From Streptomyces sp. AC558_RSS880 (GTDB lineage Bacteria; Actinomycetota; Actinomycetes; Streptomycetales; Streptomycetaceae), in NCBI RefSeq assembly GCF_019049255.1, contig NZ_JAGMUJ010000029.1, positions 186,001 through 250,000 of the forward strand: DNA of 64,000 bases, given 5' to 3'. This document shows, piece by piece, positions 24,948 through 33,588 of this stretch. The notes under the pieces are model-generated. The model did not search any database and was not told the DNA's origin. It worked only from the letters and a program-made list of their open reading frames with translations. Positions within the stretch are counted from its first letter, which is position 1, and every line of letters begins with the position of its first letter. Both the position numbers and the translations under genes were made by a program.

Positions 24948-27900
24948 ATGGACAACGGCTTTCCCAGGGAGCGCGCGTCCGGACCCGGCGACGGCGGCCC
25001 CGAATCGGGGGCGTCGCCTCCCTCGGTGCTTCCCGAGTCCGTCGAATGCGCGAGTGAGGTCGGAGGCTCCGCCGCCGCTGCCCCGCCCCGGCGCGTCCTG
25101 ACCCATGACCAGCCGCTCCCGTGGCCGGACGGCGAGGACCGGGAGTCACCGCGGTGGCAGGAGGTCGCCGACGCGGTGTGGCTCGCCGCGTACTGGAACC
25201 GTCACGGCGGCCCCGCCGGTGCGGGACCGGAAGCAGCGCCGGATCCGGACGCCCACCCGGCCGAGGGCGCCGTGAAAACGGTCACGACATCCCGCACCGA
25301 GGACGAACCGGAACCCGCGACGCCCTCCAAGCGTGCGGATTCAGCCGATCTCACGACCGGCTCCGGTCTTCCCGCACAGCTCCCGCCCGACCGGCCCGGC
25401 ACCCCGGACCGCGTCGGACCGGCCGCCTCCGTGGACGCGGCCGGGGCTCCCGCACCGGCGCGTGATCCGCTCCTCGGCGGCGGCGGGCTCTTACCGCACC
25501 CCGAGGGCGCCGCCACCCTCCACGTCGGCCGCCCCCTGCTGCCCGACGCCAACCTGCCGCAGTACGGACCCGGCCGCCGCACCGCCCTGCTCGCCCGCGC
25601 CCTGCACCTGCTCGCCCGCCGCGTACCCTCCCGCGACACCCTGGAGCTCGACGAGGAGACCACCGCCGAGCAAGGACTCGCCGACGGCATGTGGATGCCG
25701 TTCCTCCGCCCCGCCCGCACCTCCGCGTTCGATCTGGTACTGCTCGCCGACGACGCGCCCACCATGAGGATCTGGGAGGAGACGGTGGCCGGCCTCGCCG
25801 AGGCCGCCGAACACAGCGGCGCCTTCCGCAGCGTCCGTACCCTCAGGGTCACCCTCCCGCGGACCGGAACGGCCGCCCTGCACTGGGCCAGCGGCGGCGC
25901 CGTCGCGGACCCGTCCGAGCTCTTCGACGGCCGGGGCGGCCGGATCTTCCTCGCCGTCACCGACGGACTCGCCCACGGCTGGGCCGCCCCCGCCGCCGAC
26001 GTCCTGCTGAACCGGCTCGCCCGCTCCGGCCCGACCGCACTGGTCCATCTGCTCCCGCCCCACCTTCGCCACCGCACCTCGCTCTACCCCCACCCGGCGG
26101 TCCTGGAGGCCGGTGGCTTCGGCACGCCCAACGACTGCCTCGGGCACGGGGCGCCACCAGGCGGTGCCAACCCCCTGCGCCCGCTGCCCGAGGTGGCCGA
26201 CGACTTCCTGCCCGTCCCGGTGCTCTCCCTCAAACCCGGCTCCGTCGCCGCCTGGGCCGACCTCGTGACCGGCGAGCGAGGAGTACGCCGTGACCTGCCC
26301 GTCGTCCTCGCGGGCACCCTCACCAAAGGTACGCCCGCCCCCGGTCTGCGCGCCCCGCGCTTCCCGCGCGCCGCGGCCGCCGCCGTGCGCCGCTTCCTGA
26401 CGCTCGCCACGCCCGCGGCGCGCCGTCTCGCCACTCAACTGGCCGCCGTCCCGTTCGAGTTCGACCTGGTGGAACAGCTACGGCGCCGGGTCATGCCGGA
26501 GACCGGCCCCGACCACCTCGCCGAGATCCTCATGGGCGGACTGATCGACTGGGACGGCGGGGGCGAGGGCCGCCCCGATTTCGCCGACGGCGTCCGTGAG
26601 GCATTGCTGGCCACCACCACCCGGTCCCAACTCGCGCTCACCGTCAGTGTGGTGGGCGACCTGCCGGCCGCCGGCGAGCGGGGCGTCGCGCTGCGCGCCG
26701 CGCTGCACGACCCGGTCGGCGCCACGTTGCCCGATCCGGCCGAGCCCGGCTGGCGGCGCAGTGAACTCGCCGTGATGCGGGCCCTCTCGGGTCCCTACTC
26801 CGAACGGGCGAACCGCATCGAACCCGATGTCTCCAGGCTCCTGCCCCACACGGCCGAACGGGTGTCCGCGGAACCATCCGGAAGCGTGAAAGACCCGGAG
26901 GGCGGCGAGTTCCCCGACGACCAGGACGGGAGGCATCCAGCGTCGGACGTTCGCGTCACACCTGGAGACACCGTGCCGAGCCTGGTGACCGAGATCCCAA
27001 ACGAAGCCCCGGAGGCTGAGCCGCTCATGCAGAGCACCACGACCGCACCGCCGGCCATCATGGTGAACGTTCCCCTCAGGAACACTTCGTTCGTCGGCCG
27101 CCAGGCGCTGCTGAGGGCCGTGGAGGAGCAGCTCGAGGCCCAGGACACCGCGGCCGTGCTGCCGCACGCGCTGCACGGCCTCGGCGGCGTGGGCAAGTCC
27201 CAGCTGGCCCTGGAGTACATCTACACCCACCAGCACAGCCACAACGTGATCTGCTGGATCCCCGCGGAGCGGGAGAGCCTCATCCTGACCGCGCTCTCCG
27301 GTCTCGCCACCCGGCTGGGCGTCGCCCAGCCGGGACAGGAGGGCACCGCCAACACGTCGGTCCAGACCGTCCTGGACGCGCTGCGCTCCGGTGAGCCCTA
27401 CGACAAGTGGCTGCTGGTCTTCGACAACGCCGAGAACATCGACGTGGTCCGCCAGTACTTCCCGACCAGCGGCCCCGGCAAGGTCATCGTCACCTCACGG
27501 AACCGGTCCTGGGAACGGGTGGCGACCCCGCTCCCGGTGAGCGTGTTCGAGCGCGAGGAGTCCGTCGAGCTGCTCCAGAAGCGCTCACCCGACCTCTCGG
27601 CCCAGGACGCCGACCGCCTCGCCGACGCCCTCGGCGACCTGCCGCTCGCGGTGGAGCAGGCCGGTGCCTGGCGAGCGGTCACCGGCATGCTCGTCGACGA
27701 GTACCTCACCCTGCTCGCCGAACGCAGCCCCGAGATCCTCGACCTCGACCCCGCTCCCGACTACCCGGTCTCCGTCGCCGCCGCCTGGGACATCTCGCTG
27801 GAGCGGATCAAGGAGAACAACCCCGGCGCCCGCCAGCTCCTCGACATCTGCGCCAGCATGGCCCCCGAGCCCATTCCGCGGTCCATGCTGCGCGGCGGCC

Positions 27901-29546
27901 GGGGCGTCAACATCACGCCCGAGGTGGACCCGCTGCTGCGGGAGTCGATCAAACTCAACCGGGCCGTCCGCGACCTCAACCAGTTCTCCCTGATCAAGAC
28001 CGATCCCCGGACCGACACCCTGCAGATGCACCGCCTGCTGCAGACGGTGCTTCTCGCCAAGCTCGACCAGGAGCAGCGCGGCCGGATGAGGGACGCCGCC
28101 CACCAGTTGCTCTCCGCCGCCAAACCGGGCCACTACGCCTCGTCGCAGGAATGGCCCGACTACCAGGCGCTGCTGCCGCACATCCTCACCTCCCAGGCGG
28201 TCACCAGCTCCGACACCTATGTGCGGGAGCTCGTCTCCGACACCGTGTTCTTCCTCTACTACTGGGGTGACCACGAAGGGGCCGCGAACCTCGGCCGCCA
28301 GGCGTACAACGCCTGGCTCGCCGCCTCCGGCGAGGAGAACATCCACGTCATCCGCATCACGAAGATCTTCGCCTTCGCCCTGCGCCAGATCGGCCAGATC
28401 GGCGAGTCCATCCCGCTGACCGAGAAGGCCCTGGAGGTCTCCCGGCGTATCGAGGTCGAGCCCGAGGACCTCATCGACTCCTTGTGCGAGATGGCCGACG
28501 CACGCCGTTACCAGGGTCGGTTCGCGGAGGCACGGGACCTCGGCAAGGAGGCCACCGAGCTGGCGCGTTCCATGTTCGGTCCCGAGGACCCGATCACCCT
28601 GCGGGCCACCCACAGCTGGGGGGTCGACCTGCGGCTGTGCGGGCAGTTCGACGAGGCGCTGCCCCTGGACCAGGAGAACGCCCGGCAGCGTGAACACATG
28701 TTCGGCCCCGACAACCTCCTCACGCTCAACACCCTCAACGGCCTCTCCATCGACATGCGGGAGAGCGGCGACTACCCGGGCGCCCGGAGCTTCCAGGAGG
28801 ACGTCTACCGCAGGGCCAGCGAAGCCTTGGGCGAGCAGCGCCCGCTCACCCTGCGCGTGGCCCGCAACCTCGCCGTCTGCTACCGCCGGGACGGGGCGCT
28901 CGACGAGGCGCTGAAGCTCTCGGAGGAGACCCTGCGCCGCTTCGTCGCCCGCTACGGCCCCGTTCACGCGGACTCGCTCTCCACGGCGATCAACCTCTGC
29001 GTCGACCGGCGCCTCGCCGGGGGCTCCGACGACCTCGAGAAGTCGCGTGAGCTCGGCGAGGAGACCGCGCGGGGCTACGCGTCGCTGCTGGGCGAGGACC
29101 ACGCGTACACCTTGCTGGCCAAGGCGAACCTCGCCGCCACCCTGCGCATGATGGGCGCTGTGGACAGCGCCGCGGAACTGGAGGACGACGCGTCCCGCAG
29201 ACTGGTGGCCACCCTGGGACCCGAGCACGTGATGACCCGGACCGTCGACATCGGCCGGGCCAACACCGCTTACGCACGGCTGGACTTCGACCGCGCGTAC
29301 GAGATCGACGAGGCCAATCTGGCGGGGCTCACCGTGGTCGCCGGCGCGGAACACCCGCTGACCCTGTCCTGCACCGCGAACCTCGCTCTCGACCTGCGCG
29401 GTCTCGGCCGGGGCGCGGAGGCGGACCAGATGAAGAGCAAGGCGGTGGAGGGCTTCACCCGGGTGGTCCGCGCCGGCCACCCCTGGCTGGAGGCGGCCCG
29501 CCTGAACCACCGTATCGAGTGCGACATCGCCCCCATGCCGCTGTAG
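24948..29546 (+). CDS. vWA-like (SAV_2336-type) / NB-ARC / TPR STAND protein, FxsT-like
   Basis: A 1532-residue multidomain sensor. Residues 1-165 are disordered and Pro-rich. Residues about 180-640 match the SAV_2336 N-terminal-related region; LVLLADDAPTM and IFLAVTDG recall a vWA metal-site strand order. Residues about 693-1090 form an NB-ARC NTPase: FVGRQALL, P-loop GLGGVGKSQ (about 744), Walker B LLVFDNAE (about 822), VTSRN and GDLPLAVEQAG. Residues about 1100-1520 are tandem TPRs (repeated LG-ENH-type helices with GP-H-T-T motifs). The layout is that of FxSxx-COOH system TPR proteins. STAND proteins oligomerise after sensing a ligand. Codon 182 is TTA (25491-25493). The ATG directly abuts the MoxR stop. 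Confidence 0.82.
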   Translation: MDNGFPRERASGPGDGGPESGASPPSVLPESVECASEVGGSAAAAPPRRVLTHDQPLPWPDGEDRESPRWQEVADAVWLAAYWNRHGGPAGAGPEAAPDPDAHPAEGAVKTVTTSRTEDEPEPATPSKRADSADLTTGSGLPAQLPPDRPGTPDRVGPAASVDAAGAPAPARDPLLGGGGLLPHPEGAATLHVGRPLLPDANLPQYGPGRRTALLARALHLLARRVPSRDTLELDEETTAEQGLADGMWMPFLRPARTSAFDLVLLADDAPTMRIWEETVAGLAEAAEHSGAFRSVRTLRVTLPRTGTAALHWASGGAVADPSELFDGRGGRIFLAVTDGLAHGWAAPAADVLLNRLARSGPTALVHLLPPHLRHRTSLYPHPAVLEAGGFGTPNDCLGHGAPPGGANPLRPLPEVADDFLPVPVLSLKPGSVAAWADLVTGERGVRRDLPVVLAGTLTKGTPAPGLRAPRFPRAAAAAVRRFLTLATPAARRLATQLAAVPFEFDLVEQLRRRVMPETGPDHLAEILMGGLIDWDGGGEGRPDFADGVREALLATTTRSQLALTVSVVGDLPAAGERGVALRAALHDPVGATLPDPAEPGWRRSELAVMRALSGPYSERANRIEPDVSRLLPHTAERVSAEPSGSVKDPEGGEFPDDQDGRHPASDVRVTPGDTVPSLVTEIPNEAPEAEPLMQSTTTAPPAIMVNVPLRNTSFVGRQALLRAVEEQLEAQDTAAVLPHALHGLGGVGKSQLALEYIYTHQHSHNVICWIPAERESLILTALSGLATRLGVAQPGQEGTANTSVQTVLDALRSGEPYDKWLLVFDNAENIDVVRQYFPTSGPGKVIVTSRNRSWERVATPLPVSVFEREESVELLQKRSPDLSAQDADRLADALGDLPLAVEQAGAWRAVTGMLVDEYLTLLAERSPEILDLDPAPDYPVSVAAAWDISLERIKENNPGARQLLDICASMAPEPIPRSMLRGGRGVNITPEVDPLLRESIKLNRAVRDLNQFSLIKTDPRTDTLQMHRLLQTVLLAKLDQEQRGRMRDAAHQLLSAAKPGHYASSQEWPDYQALLPHILTSQAVTSSDTYVRELVSDTVFFLYYWGDHEGAANLGRQAYNAWLAASGEENIHVIRITKIFAFALRQIGQIGESIPLTEKALEVSRRIEVEPEDLIDSLCEMADARRYQGRFAEARDLGKEATELARSMFGPEDPITLRATHSWGVDLRLCGQFDEALPLDQENARQREHMFGPDNLLTLNTLNGLSIDMRESGDYPGARSFQEDVYRRASEALGEQRPLTLRVARNLAVCYRRDGALDEALKLSEETLRRFVARYGPVHADSLSTAINLCVDRRLAGGSDDLEKSRELGEETARGYASLLGEDHAYTLLAKANLAATLRMMGAVDSAAELEDDASRRLVATLGPEHVMTRTVDIGRANTAYARLDFDRAYEIDEANLAGLTVVAGAEHPLTLSCTANLALDLRGLGRGAEADQMKSKAVEGFTRVVRAGHPWLEAARLNHRIECDIAPMPL

Positions 29547-29563
29547 CGGGGGGCACGGGCCGG

Positions 29564-29589
29564 CCGGAGCGGCGCGATCGCCGCCCCGG
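29564..29589. terminator. bidirectional hairpin between STAND and antiporter genes
   Basis: An 11-bp stem with one mismatch and a CGAT loop sits in the 50-nt gap between convergent genes, so it can stop transcription from both sides. Confidence 0.65.
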
Positions 29590-29596
29590 CCCGGTG

Positions 29597-30922
29597 TCAG
29601 CCCAGGTCCGCCGCCGGAGCGGTGCGTGTGTCGTCCCGCTCGGAGGGCGGGGGCGGCAGGTCGGCCGGGTCGTCGGTCCGACCACGCGGACGCCGTTCGG
29701 CCAGGCGGCGGGCCAGGTGCAGGAGCGGCTGGGTGAAGAGTGTGGTGGCCAGGGCCATGAACACCAGGATGCTGTAGAGCCGGTCGCTCAGCAGGCCCGC
29801 GTGCAGGCCCGCGTCGAGGGCGATCAGCTCGGTGAGACCGCGGGCACTCATCAGGATGCCCACGGTGTACGCGTCGTGCCGGTCCAGGCCGCCCAGCCGG
29901 GCCGCCGCCGCACCGCTGCCGATCTTCGTCACCGCGGCCAGCGCGGTCACCACCAGCACGGCGACCCATCCCGTGGCCCCCATGCCGTTCAGCACGACGG
30001 CCTGACCCGAGACCACGAAGAAGAACGGGAGCAGCAGCGAGCTGACGTCGTGCAGGGGCCGCAGCAGATCGGGATCGAGCCGGTCGTCCGGCTCCCGGGG
30101 TGTCACCACACCCGCCAGCAGCGCACCGAAGATCACATGCAGCCCCAGGGAGTGCGTCACCCAGGCCGACCCGAGGGCGAAGCCGATGAGCAGCGCCATC
30201 CGCAGCGAGGGCTCCATGCGCGTCCGCCACAGCAGCCGGCGCAGCACCGGCCGGGCCGCGAGGAGCATCCCGGCGAGGAAACCGGCCGCGATCGCCACCC
30301 GCCACGGCCACCCGAGCGTGTGGTCGCCGCCGTTCTCCAGCAACGCCCCGGCCAGTACCGTCCAGCAGACCACGTCGAGCAGGCCGGCGGCCGAGACCGC
30401 CACCACGCCGGGCACCGTCCGGGCCAGTCCGTTCTCCCGCACTATGGCCGTCAGTACGGGTACGGCCGTGACCGACAGGGCGATCCCGGCGAACACCACG
30501 GTCGACGGAGACGGATCGCGTGGCATGCCGAGGGCCCGGAGACGGTCCCAGAACAGCAACGCGCACCCGCCGCCCACCAGCATCGGCACCAGGAACGAGG
30601 CCAGCGCCACCGTCACCGCGGTACGCGCCCGGTCGCCCAGCAGCTTCAGATCCAGCTCGTAGCCCACCGCGAACAGGAACACCACCAGGGCGAACTGTGC
30701 GAAGCCGGTCAGGGCCGTATCGATCTCCTCGGGGAACAGCGTCTCGTACGCGCCGGGTACCGCACTGCCGAGGAGGGAGGGGCCAAGCGCTATCCCCGCC
30801 GTCAGCTGGCCGACGATGTACGGCTGCCCCAGCTTTCGTGCAGCCCAGCCCGCCGCGTGCGCGGCCACCAGGATCAGGGCCGAGGCCCCCACGAAGTGCG
30901 CGATCAGCGCGTCAGGGCTCAT
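29597..30922 (-). CDS. CPA2-family cation:proton antiporter
   Basis: A 441-residue membrane protein with about 12 hydrophobic helices. The N-terminal GQPYIVGQLTAGIALGPSLLG and ALSVTAVPVLTAIV, and the later GSAWVTHSLGLHVIFGALLAG, are typical of KefB/NapA-type Na+/H+ or K+/H+ exchangers. It lacks a C-terminal TrkA-N domain, ending in a short Pro/Arg-rich tail. The ATG at 30922 follows AGGGGGA; the 84-residue upstream extension of the frame is low-complexity and was rejected. It is convergent with the STAND gene and divergent from the peptide/HExxH pair, which may or may not be meaningful. Confidence 0.88.
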   Translation of the reverse strand: MSPDALIAHFVGASALILVAAHAAGWAARKLGQPYIVGQLTAGIALGPSLLGSAVPGAYETLFPEEIDTALTGFAQFALVVFLFAVGYELDLKLLGDRARTAVTVALASFLVPMLVGGGCALLFWDRLRALGMPRDPSPSTVVFAGIALSVTAVPVLTAIVRENGLARTVPGVVAVSAAGLLDVVCWTVLAGALLENGGDHTLGWPWRVAIAAGFLAGMLLAARPVLRRLLWRTRMEPSLRMALLIGFALGSAWVTHSLGLHVIFGALLAGVVTPREPDDRLDPDLLRPLHDVSSLLLPFFFVVSGQAVVLNGMGATGWVAVLVVTALAAVTKIGSGAAAARLGGLDRHDAYTVGILMSARGLTELIALDAGLHAGLLSDRLYSILVFMALATTLFTQPLLHLARRLAERRPRGRTDDPADLPPPPSERDDTRTAPAADLG

Positions 30923-31576
30923 GTGTCCCCCTGTGGTCCGGTTGTTCAGCCGGCCGAGCGGCCGCCGATGAGTCGTCGCACGCTTGCGCGAGGTCAACTT
31001 CCTCAGGATAGAGGTGATCTGACAGGGCATCGGGTGTTGTACACACGCTTGACCCGAGTCACAGGAGGCATACCGGTAGCGGTCGTGCCCGGCCATGGGA
31101 CCAGGGTGCATTCGTCCGCCACATGTGCTGCCGTGCGCCGTCGGTGCGCCCTCGGGTTCGGCGGTTGCGGGCACCGCACTCCTGGGCCGCTGATCCGGAG
31201 GGACTGTTTCCGGCCGTACGGGCGCGTCTCGCGGCCCTCAGGGAAGCGAGCCGTTCTCCGCGGTACCCGCGATCCGGCGGTCCCGCCCCGTGCGGACCGG
31301 GATGCCGCCTCCGGCCGGCCGACGCCGCCGAGGGCTCCCGCGTCCCGGGAATCCGCCTCGTCACAGGCTGACGTGCGTCACGGCGAGGCCGGCTTCGAAC
31401 GCTCCTCCCCGCCGGCCTCCGAGCAGGGGCAGGAGGGACCGATTCCCTTCACCGTCCGCGCAGTTGATGATGATCGGGTGGCGTGATCGTACGGTTTTCG
31501 ATGCGGTCCTGAATGGTCATGATGAATCCAAGGACACGGGGCATCGAGTGCCACCGTGCGAGAAGGGGGACGCACC
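30923..31576. other. 654-nt interval without a recognised gene
   Basis: No frame here gives a recognisable protein; the frames that are open are Arg/Pro-rich shadows. The left part should hold the antiporter promoter. A TTGACC at 31051 and the slightly AT-richer stretch 31440-31520 may hold promoters for the rightward peptide gene. I see no RNA structure or repeat of note. Confidence 0.5.
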
Positions 31577-31768
31577 TTGCATCAGCCGGCCGCTCAGCGC
31601 AACGCCGAAACCGCAGCACGGGAGTCGGACCTGGCGGATCTTGCGGCACTGCCCCTGACCGCCTTGGACGGCCTCGCTCCCCTCGCCCCCGGCACCCGTC
31701 TTCTCGTAGAGGTTCTCCGGTCCCGCGGCAGCATCCGGGGCGGCGGCGAGCCCGGCCGGGCCGAGTAG
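31577..31768 (+). CDS. FxsA-like putative RiPP precursor peptide
   Basis: A 63-residue peptide beginning HQPAAQRNAETAARESDLA after a TTG start at 31577, which has GGGGGA 7 nt upstream; a GTG at 31556 would add 7 residues. The central pattern SDLADLAALPLTALDGL followed by LLVEVLRSR resembles the leader of FxSxx-COOH (FxsA) peptides, but the tail (GSIRGGGEPGRAE) lacks the F-x-S-x-x terminus. It lies 69 nt before an HExxH-motif gene of the type that modifies such peptides. The start, the small size and the family resemblance are all inferred. Confidence 0.5.
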   Translation: MHQPAAQRNAETAARESDLADLAALPLTALDGLAPLAPGTRLLVEVLRSRGSIRGGGEPGRAE

Positions 31769-31837
31769 AGCCGCCCGCCGTGCCGGGAGCGCCCCACCGG
31801 GTTCCCGCATGCCCGCCCACCGACCGGAGGCCCGGTA

Positions 31838-33523
31838 ATGAACAGCGAGCAGCGCCCCAGCCCGTTCCGCATGCCCGCCCCCCTCTTCGCGGAACTCGCC
31901 GCCGGCGGCCACTCCGCCGAGGCCGTCGCCTTCCTCGAACAGGGCGAGCGCGCACGCCGGTTGCTGCTGCTGCGCACCCTGCTGAAGCAGCTCTGGGACC
32001 TGCCCACCCCCCTCACCCCGGTCGCGGACGCCTGGCGGGTGTTCAAGGAGGCGGCGGAGCGGGCGCCCGAGCCGGTCGAGCGGCTGCTGCTCGCCCCGAC
32101 GACCGGCGCCTGGATCGCGCACATGCTGCGCCGGGCGCACGGCACCGCGACCGGGCCGCGGCTGTGGGTGGAGGCGGCCAGGCTGAACACCCTCGCGGTG
32201 GTCGCCGCGCTGCACGCCGGCACGGAAACGGTCCTGCGCGTTCCGCTGGACGACGGCGCGCTGCACCTGCCGGGTCTGGGACTGGCCCGGCTCCCGGACG
32301 GGGCGGCCGGTCTGTCGGCGGGCAGGGCGAGCACCCGAGCCGGGGAGCTGACCCTGACCGGTCCGGGACGCGACGGCCGGCGGTCGAGCCTGACCTGCCG
32401 CCCCGCGCCCGTGCCGGTGGACGGGGCACCGCCCGCCGACGACCCCCGCTGGCTCCCCCTCCGCACCCTCACGGTCGGCCCCGTCGCCGTACCCCTGGAG
32501 GACCTGGACCCCTACCGCGACCTCGACGACCCCGTACCGCCCGCCCGGCTGGACGCCGACGAGGCCACGGCCTGGCAGCGGCTGTTCGACGAGGCCGCCG
32601 CGATCCTCGCGACCGGGAAGGGCACGGGGCCCGGACGGCTCGACCCCGCCGTGATCCGGGCCGTCGTCCCGTGGGCCCGCACCGGCCTCCTGCCCCCGCC
32701 GCCCCCCGACGTCCGCGTGTCGGCGTCCAGCGGCGACTCCTACGGCGCGATGGTCATCGCCCGTCCCTCCTCGTCGCTCGCCCTGGCCGAGGCGCTGGTC
32801 CACGAGTTCCAGCACAGCAAGCTCGCCGCGCTGATCCACCTCTTCCCGCTCCTGCGCGACGACCGCGCGGAGCGCTACTACGCCCCGTGGCGCCCCGACC
32901 CGCGCCACCTCACCGGTCTGCTGCACGGCGCCTACGCCTTCACCGGCGTCGCCGGGTTCTGGCGGGACCGGATGTCCGACCCGGAGCACGCCGGGACGGC
33001 CGCCTACCACTTCGCGCTGCGCCGCACGCAGAGCAGGCTCGTCGTGCGCACCCTCCTCACCAGCGGACGCCTCACCGAGACCGGGCACGCCCTGGTCACC
33101 GGTCTCGCCCGGACCCTGGACACCTGGCTGCGCGAGCCCGTGCCCCCGGCCGCCCTGACCCGGGCCCGCACCGCCGCCGCCCTGCACCGCACCGAGTGGC
33201 GCCTGCGCAACGTCGCCCCGACCGCACCGGCCGAACGTCCGGGTGATCCCCTCCGCCTCCGCCCCGACCGCGCCCCCTGGCCCGACGTCCGCACCCACGC
33301 CTTCGCCCTCCCGCCCGCCGACCCCCGCACCCCCGACGAACACCTCGCCGCCGGGAACGCCGCCGCCGCGTTCGCCGGGTACGACGACGACCTGGCCCGC
33401 GATCCCGGTGACCCGCACCTCCTCGCCGGGTGGATCGTCGCCCGGGCCGGGCTGGACCGCGGGCCCGGGGCCCGGCGGCTGCTGGCCCGGCCCGAGTCGA
33501 TCCGGTCCGGACGCGGTGGCTGA
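31838..33523 (+). CDS. HExxH-motif protein, alphaKG-HExxH peptide beta-hydroxylase type
   Basis: A 561-residue soluble protein with a single zinc/iron-type motif HEFQH at residues 322-326 ([18 protein letters not shown]), followed by [29 protein letters not shown]. This arrangement defines the HEXXH domain proteins that accompany FxsA-type peptides and radical SAM/SPASM enzymes. Members have been shown to be iron/2-oxoglutarate-dependent peptide hydroxylases rather than proteases. The ATG at 31838 follows GGAGG. No radical SAM gene is present nearby, so hydroxylation alone may be the modification. The C-terminal 60 residues resemble a TPR-like tail ([24 protein letters not shown]). Confidence 0.72.
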   Translation: MNSEQRPSPFRMPAPLFAELAAGGHSAEAVAFLEQGERARRLLLLRTLLKQLWDLPTPLTPVADAWRVFKEAAERAPEPVERLLLAPTTGAWIAHMLRRAHGTATGPRLWVEAARLNTLAVVAALHAGTETVLRVPLDDGALHLPGLGLARLPDGAAGLSAGRASTRAGELTLTGPGRDGRRSSLTCRPAPVPVDGAPPADDPRWLPLRTLTVGPVAVPLEDLDPYRDLDDPVPPARLDADEATAWQRLFDEAAAILATGKGTGPGRLDPAVIRAVVPWARTGLLPPPPPDVRVSASSGDSYGAMVIARPSSSLALAEALVHEFQHSKLAALIHLFPLLRDDRAERYYAPWRPDPRHLTGLLHGAYAFTGVAGFWRDRMSDPEHAGTAAYHFALRRTQSRLVVRTLLTSGRLTETGHALVTGLARTLDTWLREPVPPAALTRARTAAALHRTEWRLRNVAPTAPAERPGDPLRLRPDRAPWPDVRTHAFALPPADPRTPDEHLAAGNAAAAFAGYDDDLARDPGDPHLLAGWIVARAGLDRGPGARRLLARPESIRSGRGG

Positions 33524-33588
33524 CGGAAGCGGATTTCCGGAAGCCGGGAACCCGGGGACAGGGGTGAACACGTGCCCGGACGGTCAGG

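Noticed and set aside
31059..31371. Short frames on both strands in the gene-less gap
   Set aside because: Arg/Pro/Gly-rich, no ribosome site, no resemblance to known proteins.
31838..33523. HExxH protein as a metalloprotease
   Set aside because: The HEFQH context with [22 protein letters not shown] is that of the Fxs-associated HExxH hydroxylases and there is no signal peptide; protease function is less likely though not excluded.
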